Shown here in pieces: positions 54,224-62,029 of a stretch of DNA of 64,000 nucleotides. Source of the DNA: Pontibacter pamirensis. Lineage in GTDB: Bacteria > Bacteroidota > Bacteroidia > Cytophagales > Hymenobacteraceae. How positions within the stretch are numbered: the first letter of the stretch is position 1; every line of letters begins with the position of its first letter. Below the pieces are notes generated by a model. That model worked only from the letters and a program-made list of their open reading frames with translations. It ran no database searches and was not told the DNA's origin. The translations under genes and the position numbers were made by a program. The stretch is from NCBI RefSeq assembly GCF_010015475.1, contig NZ_SSNI01000006.1:124001-188000 (forward strand), in the 5' to 3' direction.

Positions 54224-54739
54224 TGTTTTCTGCAGTATAAGTTGTGCAGCTTCCCACAGGTCCTGCGCCTGCCAAGGGTGTGTCTGCGCAGGGTGCTGCT
54301 CTCCCACCAGAATAGAAGCTACGCCTACTTTGGCCGCGGCCTGCAGGTCGCGTAGCGTGTCTCCCACCATCCACGACGCTCCTGCATCGATGTTATACTT
54401 AGCAATTGCCTTCTCAAACATCAGGCTGTCCGGCTTGCGCGACAGTGACTCTGAGTAATTGGGGTGGTGAGGAGCATAGTAGATGGCGTCAATCAGTGTA
54501 TTACATGACTCCTGCAGCTTTTGGTGGCAGGCAAGCACATCGGTTCGCTGGTACAATCCTTTGGCTACGCCCGCCTGGTTTGTAACCACTATCAGCAAAT
54601 AACCGTTTTCCTTCAGCAACGCCAGGGCCTCCGGCACACGTGGCAGCACCTCGAACTCCTCTAACTTATAGGTATAGTCTCCCCGCTCGCGGTTCAAAAC
54701 ACCATCGCGATCCAGGAAGACACATTTGTTATTTTTCAT
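54209..54739 (-). CDS. gmhB: HAD-IIIA phosphatase, GmhB/HisB-N-like
   Basis: 176 residues. Catalytic Asp10 and Asp12 in VFLDRDGVLNRERGDY, then VVTNQAGVAKGLY and the Asp of MVGDTLRDLQAA. The family removes the C7 phosphate in heptose synthesis for LPS. The zinc-binding loop of E. coli GmhB, which has three Cys, is here YAPHHPNYSESLSRKPDS without cysteines, so it is a zinc-less variant and the substrate is less certain. Confidence 0.75.
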   Translation of the reverse strand: MKNNKCVFLDRDGVLNRERGDYTYKLEEFEVLPRVPEALALLKENGYLLIVVTNQAGVAKGLYQRTDVLACHQKLQESCNTLIDAIYYAPHHPNYSESLSRKPDSLMFEKAIAKYNIDAGASWMVGDTLRDLQAAAKVGVASILVGEQHPAQTHPWQAQDLWEAAQLILQKTKKPA

Positions 54740-54880
54740 GGGTGAACAGGTACGGTTGAGGCGCTAAATTATAAAATATTACGTTTAGGTAAAGCAGCCA
54801 ACGCGGCACAAGGTTTGAGAGGCAGCTGTAAAACTTTAACTGGTTATACTACGGAGGCACATTTACAAGTTTAGTTCGAA

Positions 54881-56227
54881 ATGAGAGTAGCAATAATAGG
54901 AGCTGGTATATCGGGGTTAGCGTTGGCATACTACTTACAGAAGCTGGGTATCCCATATGATCTGTTTGAGGCTACCGCACACGTGGGCGGCAACATCCGT
55001 ACAATGAAAGTGCACGAGTACCTGCTCGAGATGGGCCCTAACTCGCTGCAAAGCACGCCTGAGTTGAAAGACCTGGTGCGGGAACTGAAACTGGAGCGGG
55101 AAGTGATGTATGCCGCCCCTGAAAGTGATCACCGCTATGTTCTGCGCGCCGGCACCTATACCAGGCTGCCGTCTTCCCCTTTTTCGCTTTTGTCCAGCGA
55201 TTTTTTCTCCTGGAAGTCAAAGTACCGTATTCTGAAGGAGAAGGACGTACCGCCTGCCGACATCGACTATGAAACAGTAGCACAGTTCTTCGAGCGGCGA
55301 TTCGGCGGTAAAACAGCAGCGTACACCGTCAGCCCTTCTATGTCCGGCATCTATGCGGGAGACCCGGAGAAGTTGCTTATTAAGAAGGCGCTTCCCAAGC
55401 TGAAAGAACTGGAGATGCGGTACGGCTCCGTGCTGAAGGGGCTAGTGCAGCAGAAAAACAGCTATACCCGGCAGAAGACGTTTTCGTTTGCCAAAGGCAT
55501 GCGCACCTTGCCCAAAGCCATTGCCGAAAAGCTCATCTCGCTGCATACCGAGCACCGCGTGGAGATGATTACGCGCAGCCAGGGTAAGTATATTGTTTCC
55601 TGCGCCTCCCCCGGCGACTACGACACCGAAGAGTACAACCTGCTGGTGCTTGCACTTCCCGCCTACCAGGCAGCAGAGCTCCTGCAGTACACGTTTCCTG
55701 GCTTTTCGGCAGCGATGCAGAACATCCATTACCCTCCCCTGGCAGTGGTGCACACGGTTTACAACCGCAAAGATGTCACATACTCTCCCATGGGATTTGG
55801 AGCCCTGCACCCGAAGTTAGAGCCCGCTTTTGCCACAGGCTCTGTCTGGAGCAGCTCTGTATTTGACGGGCGCTGCCGCCCGCACGAAGTGCTGTTTACG
55901 ACCTTTGTAGGTGGAAGCCAGGCGCCGGAGAAAGCGCTGATGGAGCGACCGAAGCTGCTTCAGGCTGTGCATGAGGAGCTGTCGGCACTCCATGGTATTT
56001 CCGCCGATAAGCCGAACTTCCAGCACGCCTACCTCTGGAAGCATTCTATTCCGCAATACGACATGCACATAGAAGACGCCCATACAACGGCCAAAGACCT
56101 GGAGCAGGAAGGCCTTTTCATCTCTGCTAACTGGCAATCGGGGGTGTCTGTGGCAAACTGCATTCACTATGCAAAGGAGCTCGCTCACAAAATTAATTTA
56201 AAGCGCCCTCATGTCCTCAATAGCTGA
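54881..56227 (+). CDS. hemY: protoporphyrinogen oxidase
   Basis: 448 residues, FAD-dependent. The dinucleotide-binding start is VAIIGAGISGLALAYYLQK (GxGxxG at about 7-12), followed by DLFEATAHVGGNIRT and LEMGPNSLQSTPEL. The C-terminus ends LFISANWQSGVSVANCI, as in HemY/HemG oxygen-dependent PPOX enzymes that make protoporphyrin IX. The neighbouring genes are not heme related. The next gene follows after 17 bp. Confidence 0.88.
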   Translation: MRVAIIGAGISGLALAYYLQKLGIPYDLFEATAHVGGNIRTMKVHEYLLEMGPNSLQSTPELKDLVRELKLEREVMYAAPESDHRYVLRAGTYTRLPSSPFSLLSSDFFSWKSKYRILKEKDVPPADIDYETVAQFFERRFGGKTAAYTVSPSMSGIYAGDPEKLLIKKALPKLKELEMRYGSVLKGLVQQKNSYTRQKTFSFAKGMRTLPKAIAEKLISLHTEHRVEMITRSQGKYIVSCASPGDYDTEEYNLLVLALPAYQAAELLQYTFPGFSAAMQNIHYPPLAVVHTVYNRKDVTYSPMGFGALHPKLEPAFATGSVWSSSVFDGRCRPHEVLFTTFVGGSQAPEKALMERPKLLQAVHEELSALHGISADKPNFQHAYLWKHSIPQYDMHIEDAHTTAKDLEQEGLFISANWQSGVSVANCIHYAKELAHKINLKRPHVLNS

Positions 56228-56244
56228 TTACCTATATTTGAGGT

Positions 56245-56979
56245 ATGAAAGACTCGTTGGTGATCATCCCAACTTATAATGAGCGTGAGAATATTGAGGC
56301 AATGATCCGGAAGGTCATGCTGTTGGCCCACCCGTTCGACCTGTTGATTGTCGACGATGGCTCACCGGACGGCACAGCTGACCTTGTCCGGGACATGCAG
56401 TTCATGTACCCCGGGCGCCTGCACCTCGAAACCCGCAAAGGGAAGTTAGGCCTAGGCACGGCCTATATCCATGGCTTTAAATATGCCCTGCACCGGGGCT
56501 ATGAATTTATTTTTGAGATGGATGCCGACTTCTCGCACAACCCTGACGACCTGATTCGCCTCTACCATGCCTGCGCCGTCGACGGCTACGACATGGCCAT
56601 CGGCAGCCGCTACATACAGGGTGTAAACGTGATAAACTGGCCAATGAGCCGTGTGCTGATGTCTTATTTTGCAAGCGCTTACGTGCGCATGGTTACCGGT
56701 ATGCCTATAGCCGACACAACTGCAGGCTTTAAGTGCTACCGCCGCAAAGTGCTCGAAACTATACAGCTGAATAATATCCGCTTTGTGGGCTATGCCTTTC
56801 AGATAGAGATGAAGTTCCTGACTTACAAATACGGCTTCAAGATAAAGGAAGTGCCTATCATTTTTACAGACCGCACCAAAGGCGTATCCAAAATGTCGTC
56901 CGGCATCTTTAAGGAGGCTGTGCTGGGGGTGCTGCAAATGAAAATCAACAGCTATTTCCGCCACTTCGACAGGTACTAA
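56245..56979 (+). CDS. polyprenol-phosphate mannosyltransferase-like GT2
   Basis: 244 residues, GT2 fold like DPM1: VIIPTYNERENIEAMI, LIVDDGSPDGTADLV, EMDADFSHNPDDL with the catalytic DxD-like pattern, and TKGVSKMSSGIFKEA near the end. It has no C-terminal membrane anchor, like fungal-type soluble and bacterial Ppm1 domains. It would transfer mannose or another hexose to a polyprenyl phosphate. It follows hemY by 17 bp. Confidence 0.87.
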   Translation: MKDSLVIIPTYNERENIEAMIRKVMLLAHPFDLLIVDDGSPDGTADLVRDMQFMYPGRLHLETRKGKLGLGTAYIHGFKYALHRGYEFIFEMDADFSHNPDDLIRLYHACAVDGYDMAIGSRYIQGVNVINWPMSRVLMSYFASAYVRMVTGMPIADTTAGFKCYRRKVLETIQLNNIRFVGYAFQIEMKFLTYKYGFKIKEVPIIFTDRTKGVSKMSSGIFKEAVLGVLQMKINSYFRHFDRY

Positions 56980-57270
56980 ATAATATCCTCCGTTCTTCTT
57001 TTGCCCTGGTTTGATTGTGCCGATGAATGGCATGTCATTACGTTTTCCTGCAGTGCTTTCGTCAGTTCATCAGCAGGTGCCTCTGGGGTACCTGTCTTAC
57101 TTGTTGATCAGTAGCATATTACCTACCTGCCTCTTTTCCTGCTCGTCTTCAGTTCAAATTATAATTCTTCCTCTTTCTTTAGAACTGTAGCCTTTTCCAC
57201 TAAATTTACGGGTTACAAAATAAAACAGTACCTCTGGTTTTTAGAAGTAACACCTGTTTACCCCGCTATT

Positions 57271-58215
57271 ATGAACAATATCCTTTTCTGGATTTTATTT
57301 AACGCTTTCGTGCTCCTGCTCCTTGGGCTGGACCTGTTTGTGTTTCACCGCAAAGAGCACGAAGTAAAGATAAAAGAGGCACTGCTCTGGAGCCTTTTCT
57401 GGATTATGCTCTCCCTGGGCTTTAATGTGGTCATCTATTATTGGCAGGGCCCTGGCCCGGCCCTCGAGTTCCTGACAGGCTATCTGATTGAGAAATCCCT
57501 GAGTGTCGATAACCTCTTCGTTTTTATCATGATCTTCAGCTACTTTAAAGTACCGCTCAAGTTTCAGCACAAGATCCTTTTCTGGGGTATTATCGGGGCG
57601 CTGGTGCTACGGGGAATATTCATCCTGGTAGGTGTAGCACTTATCGCTAAGTTTCACTTTATCATCTACATCCTGGGAGCTTTCCTGATTTTTACAGGAG
57701 TAAAGATGCTTTTCTCGCACGGCGCTGAAGAGGTACACCCTGAAGACAACCCCTTGGTGCGTTGGGTAAGCAAGCACATGCGCATTTCGAAAACTCCGGA
57801 TGGAGCCAAATTTTTCACGAAACGTAACGGCAAGATCTACGCCACACCACTTTTCCTGGTGCTCATCATGGTGGAAAGCACGGATGTGGTATTTGCTGCC
57901 GATTCTATTCCGGCTATTCTGGCTATCTCGAAAGACCCTTTTATTGTATACACCTCTAACGTGTTTGCCTTGTTAGGGCTGCGGGCGCTGTACTTTGCCT
58001 TGGCAGGCATTATGCAGCTGTTCCATTACCTGCACTATGGCTTGTCAGCTATCTTAGTGTTTATAGGCGCCAAGCTGCTGCTAAGCGACATTGTGGAAAT
58101 TGACATGCGCTATGCTTTGCTGGTGGTAGGTGCTATACTGGCTATTTCAGTTACTGCCTCACTTCTGTATCCTAAGCCGGAGGAGGAGATGCCAGAACCA
58201 CCTATAAAAGAGTAA
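57271..58215 (+). CDS. TerC-family integral membrane protein
   Basis: 314 residues with about nine helices. It has the TerC signature Glu/Asp-rich helices: YLIEKSLSVDNLFVFIMIFSYF, PLFLVLIMVESTDVVFAADSIPAILAIS and FALLGLRALYFALAGIMQLF. Alx/TerC proteins export manganese and are linked to tellurite resistance. I looked for a yybP-ykoY manganese riboswitch upstream and did not see one. TAAATTTA near 57207 is a possible -7 element. Confidence 0.9.
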   Translation: MNNILFWILFNAFVLLLLGLDLFVFHRKEHEVKIKEALLWSLFWIMLSLGFNVVIYYWQGPGPALEFLTGYLIEKSLSVDNLFVFIMIFSYFKVPLKFQHKILFWGIIGALVLRGIFILVGVALIAKFHFIIYILGAFLIFTGVKMLFSHGAEEVHPEDNPLVRWVSKHMRISKTPDGAKFFTKRNGKIYATPLFLVLIMVESTDVVFAADSIPAILAISKDPFIVYTSNVFALLGLRALYFALAGIMQLFHYLHYGLSAILVFIGAKLLLSDIVEIDMRYALLVVGAILAISVTASLLYPKPEEEMPEPPIKE

Positions 58216-58280
58216 TAAATAATAATTTAGTAAACATCATTAAAATTTATTAGAAATTAATCAACAAATTTTAAATTTAC

Positions 58281-58311
58281 TTGTATACATAATAAATATT
58301 TATTTACTTTG
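58281..58311 (+). promoter_or_regulatory. promoter for the first DAHP synthase leader
   Basis: TTG at 58281-58283, 20-bp spacer, TTACTTTG at 58304-58311 (one mismatch to TAnnTTTG). Transcription would begin just upstream of the leader frame at 58330. Confidence 0.6.
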
Positions 58312-58329
58312 ATTCAAAATAAGCAATAT

Positions 58330-58398
58330 ATGAACAGGCTTGTCGCGCAAATTCTCACCAATTCGTTTAAGGTTCCCCACGCGGGGCTCCCATGGTAG
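58330..58398 (+). CDS. putative 22-codon leader peptide of aroF1
   Basis: ATG at 58330, 22 codons, stop TAG at 58396. Unlike a classical amino-acid leader it has only one Phe (codon 13) and one Trp (codon 22, just before the stop), and no aromatic run. Its last codons (HAGLPW) contain the segment that can pair with the terminator arm. It may be an attenuator leader responding to something else, or a decayed copy of the Phe/Tyr leader at 59816. Confidence 0.4.
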   Translation: MNRLVAQILTNSFKVPHAGLPW

Positions 58399-58462
58399 TG
58401 CGTTGCACAAAGTTTTCGGACTAACAACACCTAGGAAGCCCCGCATAATGCAGGGCTTTTTT
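58381..58462 (+). promoter_or_regulatory. putative attenuator upstream of aroF1
   Basis: Terminator: 58437-58445 pairs with 58449-58457 (one C-A mismatch), followed by six T. Competing pairing: 58381-58388, within the leader frame, is fully complementary over 8 bp to 58437-58444. The two structures cannot coexist, as in ribosome-mediated attenuation. Confidence 0.6.
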
Positions 58463-58529
58463 ATTTAAACCATTTATCAATTCTTTACACAACAAGCCTC
58501 AGAAAGTAAAATTATTAACATACCTAACC

Positions 58530-59633
58530 ATGAAAGCAACTAGAACCACCATCAGTTTAGCACCAGAGAGCAGCTTTCGGAACGCAGACGGTAAATTAGT
58601 GCTGATTGCTGGCCCATGCAGTGCCGAAAGCGAGGAGCAGATGCTAAAGACTGCCCAGCAGTTAAAGAGCATCCAGGGTATGTCAGTCTTCAGGGCGGGT
58701 ATCTGGAAATCGCGCACGCGCCCTGATTCCTTTAAGGGAGTAGGCACGGTGGGACTACAGTGGCTTGCGATGGTAAAGAAAGAGACAGGCCTGCAAACTG
58801 CCTGCGAGGTAGCCAACGCTCAGCACGCGGAAGAGGCCCTGAAGCACGGAGTCGATATATTGACTATCAGCGGCAGAGCCACCGTAAATCCGTTTGCCAT
58901 AGAAGAAATAGCCGCTGTACTGAGAGGCACGAACACCCCTGTGCTGGTAAATAACCCGGTATACCCAAACCTGGAACTATGGATTGGGGCGCTGGAGCGT
59001 CTGCAATATGCCGGACTAACTGATTTTGGGGTGATAAACAGAGGCTTCTCCAGTGATGAGCAGTCGCCGTACCGCAACCACCCGCGTTGGGACCACATGC
59101 TGAAGCTTAAGGAGTTGTATCCACAGCTTCCGGTGCTGTGTGATGCGGCCCATATTGCTGGTCGCCGCAGCCTGCTTTACCCAGTAAGCCAGAAGGCGGT
59201 GGATTTAGGGACAGATGGATTGCTGTTTGAATCGCATATGAACCCGGCTGCTGCGTTGAGCAGCCCGCAGCAGCAGTTGTTGCCGCAGGAACTTGATTTG
59301 CTCGTAAATGCTGTAGTCTCCAATGCTAAACTGGGAGGCACTACGGAACTGGTAGAGCAACTCGACGAGCTGAGCCAGCAGATAGGCAGCCTCGACGACG
59401 CGCTACTGGAACTGCTGTTGCGCCGGACTGAGGTTTCCAAAAAGATAAGTCAGCGCCGGATGGGCGACCTGCAGCCAAACCTGCAGATAACGCAGAAATG
59501 GCAGAAGCAAATGAATGATTGGCTGCAGCAGGCTGACCCGAACGCCGTAGACAAAGGATTTGTATTGTCCGTGCTAAGTGCACTGCAACAGCATAACAGC
59601 CAAAGCGGTGGTTTAGGATCTGCCGTAGCTTAA
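58530..59633 (+). CDS. aroF: DAHP synthase/chorismate mutase fusion, divergent paralogue
   Basis: 367 residues: an AroAbeta/KDO8P-type DAHP synthase (about 25-270) fused to an AroQ-like chorismate mutase (about 275-367). The synthase has LIAGPCSAESEEQM, VFRAGIWKSRTRPDSFKGVG and CDAAHIAGRRSLL, where the family usually has DPSH. In the mutase part, compared by eye with the second copy, the first-helix Arg is Ser, the Lys after helix 1 is Arg and a later Arg is Lys. It catalyses the first shikimate step; the mutase may be weak or regulatory. It sits behind its own leader and before a strong terminator. Confidence 0.88.
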   Translation: MKATRTTISLAPESSFRNADGKLVLIAGPCSAESEEQMLKTAQQLKSIQGMSVFRAGIWKSRTRPDSFKGVGTVGLQWLAMVKKETGLQTACEVANAQHAEEALKHGVDILTISGRATVNPFAIEEIAAVLRGTNTPVLVNNPVYPNLELWIGALERLQYAGLTDFGVINRGFSSDEQSPYRNHPRWDHMLKLKELYPQLPVLCDAAHIAGRRSLLYPVSQKAVDLGTDGLLFESHMNPAAALSSPQQQLLPQELDLLVNAVVSNAKLGGTTELVEQLDELSQQIGSLDDALLELLLRRTEVSKKISQRRMGDLQPNLQITQKWQKQMNDWLQQADPNAVDKGFVLSVLSALQQHNSQSGGLGSAVA

Positions 59634-59682
59634 AAGCAAAAGCGCCTCCACCAACAAAGGAAAGGAAGGTGCTTTTGCTTTT
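59632..59682 (+). terminator. terminator after the first DAHP synthase gene
   Basis: 16-bp stem (59632-59647 with 59667-59682, one G-T pair) that begins in the stop codon. It separates this gene from the promoter of the pheA operon. Confidence 0.8.
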
Positions 59683-59762
59683 AAAAAATGCCTTCTTTTT
59701 ACATGGGAATTAAGCAGTCTCCCCACTTTTTCCGAATTTATCAGAAAAATATTGACTCTAGT

Positions 59763-59794
59763 TTTGATTTTATAAAATTAGATGCGTAAGTTTA
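59763..59794 (+). promoter_or_regulatory. promoter of the pheA operon leader
   Basis: TTTG at 59763-59766, a 20-bp spacer and TAAGTTTA at 59787-59794, near-consensus for Bacteroidetes. The leader start codon is 21 bp downstream, so the leader mRNA would begin about 15 nt before it. Confidence 0.7.
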
Positions 59795-59815
59795 GCACAG
59801 CAATTAGAACAAGAC

Positions 59816-59896
59816 ATGATTCAGCACATTACATTTTACTTTAGCTATTACTTTTTTGGTACTCCGCCGGGGCTCCAGAGATATGCTATTGCGTAA
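59816..59896 (+). CDS. pheL: Phe/Tyr-rich leader peptide of the pheA operon
   Basis: 26 codons, ATG 59816 to TAA 59894. Codons 7-14 read FYFSYYFF: four Phe and three Tyr in eight codons, with a further Tyr at codon 23. The C-terminal codons 17-20 (PPGL) contain the strand that can pair with the terminator arm. This fits a leader whose ribosome stalls when charged tRNA-Phe or tRNA-Tyr is scarce. Function is inferred from the layout; pheL is used by analogy with enteric bacteria, not homology. Confidence 0.75.
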   Translation: MIQHITFYFSYYFFGTPPGLQRYAIA

Positions 59897-59950
59897 GTGC
59901 ATCAAAGTATAGAACTCAGAGAGCCCCGCCTAAAGCGGGGCTTTTTCTTT
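59868..59950 (+). promoter_or_regulatory. Phe/Tyr attenuator upstream of pheA
   Basis: Terminator: 59922-59929 pairs with 59935-59942 (8 bp, 5-nt loop), followed by TTTTCTTT, ending just before the pheA start at 59953. Antiterminator: 59868-59875, within leader codons 18-20, pairs with 59921-59928 over 8 bp. A ribosome stalled in codons 7-12 leaves 59868-59875 free to open the terminator; one at the stop codon covers it. Confidence 0.75.
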
Positions 59951-59952
59951 AT

Positions 59953-60834
59953 ATGACACAGAAACTAAAAGTAGCGATTCAGGGAGGGCCGGCCTCTTTT
60001 CACGAGGTGGCCGCCCAGCAGTACTTTCCGCAACATGAAGTGGCGAGTGTGCCGTGCCAGTCGTTCCGGCAGCTGTGCGAGCTATTGGAGCAGGGAAAAG
60101 CCGAACAGGCCGTAATGGCCGTGGAAAACACCCTGGCCGGCAGCATCCTGCCTAACTACAACCTGCTGCACCAGTTTAACCTGTTTGTGACCGGTGAGCT
60201 GTGGCTGCCGATTGAGCAGAACCTGATGGCGCTGCCGGGGCAGCAACTGCAGGACCTGACAAAAGTAGTGACGCACCCGATGGCCCTGAACCAGTGCATG
60301 GAGTTTCTGACACAACAGCCACAGCTGCAGCTGCAGGAAAGCCACGATACAGCTGATAGCGCAAAAGAGATAAGAGAGAAAGACCTGAAAGGCGTAGCAG
60401 CCATTGCCAGCAAGCAGGCCGCTGCCCTATACGGCCTGGAGATGCTGGCAGAAAATATAGAAGACCGGCGCGATAACTTCACCCGCTTCCTGGTGGTGAA
60501 CCGGAAGCAGCCACAGGAAAGAGAGGCGTTTGTTAACAAAGCTACGCTCCTCCTGCAGGTATCGCACGAAGGGTCTTTGGCAGATGTTTTCTCGCAGCTG
60601 CATACCCACAGCATTCATGTAGCGCTTATACAGACGCTACCGGCTACTGCTCGCAGCCACGCACATTATATGGTCATCGAACTGGAGGGAGCATCGAGCG
60701 ACAACTTGCAGGAAACAATTGACACGTTGAAGCCACTCGTGGAATACCAACGGTTACTGGGGCTTTATCAGAAGACAAAGTACCCGGAGCACCCGAACCC
60801 TAAGAAAAAGGTAAACAGCTTACTACAGCAGTAA
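59953..60834 (+). CDS. pheA: prephenate dehydratase with ACT domain
   Basis: 293 residues: dehydratase domain (GGPASFHEVAAQQYF at the start, NFTRFLVV near 176) and a C-terminal ACT domain (about 195-275). It turns prephenate into phenylpyruvate. The ACT region has EGSLADVF in place of GAL and IQTLP in place of the ESRP motif of E. coli PheA; a similar change is common in Bacteroidota, so feedback by Phe cannot be judged. It is first in the leader-controlled operon, 4 bp before the aminotransferase gene. Confidence 0.93.
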   Translation: MTQKLKVAIQGGPASFHEVAAQQYFPQHEVASVPCQSFRQLCELLEQGKAEQAVMAVENTLAGSILPNYNLLHQFNLFVTGELWLPIEQNLMALPGQQLQDLTKVVTHPMALNQCMEFLTQQPQLQLQESHDTADSAKEIREKDLKGVAAIASKQAAALYGLEMLAENIEDRRDNFTRFLVVNRKQPQEREAFVNKATLLLQVSHEGSLADVFSQLHTHSIHVALIQTLPATARSHAHYMVIELEGASSDNLQETIDTLKPLVEYQRLLGLYQKTKYPEHPNPKKKVNSLLQQ

Positions 60835-60838
60835 AATC

Positions 60839-62029
60839 ATGATTATACCGAAAGCAAACCGCCTCCAGAACGTGCAGGAGTACTACTTCGCCAGGAAACT
60901 GGCCGAAGTGCGGGCACTTGCCGCCAAAGGGAAGCAGATTATCAACTTGGGCATCGGCAACCCCGACCAGTTGCCTTCCGCAGCTACAGTGGCAGCACTC
61001 ACTAATAGTGCGGAGGCGCCTCAAAGCCACGGCTACCAGTCCTACAACGGGATCGTATCGTTGCGGGAGGCTATTGCCACCTGGTATGGGCAGGCCTACA
61101 GTGTAGCTCTCACAGAGGCAGAAGTGCTGCCGCTGATGGGCTCGAAGGAAGGCATCGCCCATATCTCCATGGCTTTCCTGAACCCCGGCGACAAAGTGCT
61201 GGTGCCGAATCCCGGTTATCCTGCCTATGCCGCTGCGGCCCGCCTGGCTGGTGCTGAGCCTATTTCTTATACCCTTGATGAGGATAATGGCTGGCTGCCA
61301 CAAGAGGAGGAATTGCTGCAGTTAGTAAAAGAGGGGAATGTAAAGGTGATGTGGATAAACTATCCCCACATGCCTACGGGCACAGAAGCCACCGCCAACA
61401 TGTTCGAGTGGTTGGTAGCCTTTGCCCGGCAGCACCAGATTTTGCTGATTAATGATAACCCATACAGCCTTGTGCTGCCAAACCAGTCGCCGCTCAGCCT
61501 GCTCAGCATAGCAGGTGCGAAGGAGTGCTGCCTAGAGCTGAATTCCCTGAGCAAGTCGCATAACATGGCTGGCTGGCGTGTAGGGATGGTGCTGGGCCAC
61601 CCCGAATACCTCTCAACCATCCTGGCGGTGAAGAGCAACATGGATTCAGGCATGTTTTTGCCTGTACAGCAGGCAGCCATAGAAGCGCTGCAAAATGATA
61701 ATGAGTGGCATACAGCCCGCAACGAGGAGTATGCCAAACGTAAAGTACTCGTGCACCAGCTGTTGGATACGCTGGAGTGCCAATATCGAAAGCACACCGT
61801 AGGCATGTTCGTGTGGGGGCGCGTGCCGGACCATATAGCCGATGTGGAAGCTTACCTCGATGACATCCTTTACGGAGCGGGTGTTTTTATCACGCCAGGC
61901 AAAATTTTCGGCACCCAGGGGGAACGATATCTGCGCGTATCGCTTTGTGTATCAGCGGGCCAGTTAGAAGAAGCAATTAAAAGAATTAAACAACATACTA
62001 TACTTACAGTTAGCCATGAGCTCAAATAA
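60839..62029 (+). CDS. class I/II aminotransferase for aromatic amino acids
   Basis: 396 residues, PLP fold type I. Substrate and cofactor segments: INLGIGNPDQLPSA near 42, PNPGYPAYAAAARLAGAEP, and the PLP lysine in LNSLSKSHNMAGWRVGM (about K241). Sequence type is close to the LL-diaminopimelate/aspartate aminotransferase group; its place after pheA suggests it makes Phe and Tyr from their keto acids. The end overlaps the next start by 14 bp. Confidence 0.85.
   Translation: MIIPKANRLQNVQEYYFARKLAEVRALAAKGKQIINLGIGNPDQLPSAATVAALTNSAEAPQSHGYQSYNGIVSLREAIATWYGQAYSVALTEAEVLPLMGSKEGIAHISMAFLNPGDKVLVPNPGYPAYAAAARLAGAEPISYTLDEDNGWLPQEEELLQLVKEGNVKVMWINYPHMPTGTEATANMFEWLVAFARQHQILLINDNPYSLVLPNQSPLSLLSIAGAKECCLELNSLSKSHNMAGWRVGMVLGHPEYLSTILAVKSNMDSGMFLPVQQAAIEALQNDNEWHTARNEEYAKRKVLVHQLLDTLECQYRKHTVGMFVWGRVPDHIADVEAYLDDILYGAGVFITPGKIFGTQGERYLRVSLCVSAGQLEEAIKRIKQHTILTVSHELK

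Noticed and set aside
57023-57190. 55-codon plus-strand frame before terC
   Set aside because: Hydrophobic, Ser- and Leu-rich without helix pattern or signal, and no supporting promoter or terminator.
56980-57270. yybP-ykoY manganese riboswitch before TerC
   Set aside because: I searched by eye for its conserved core and found none.
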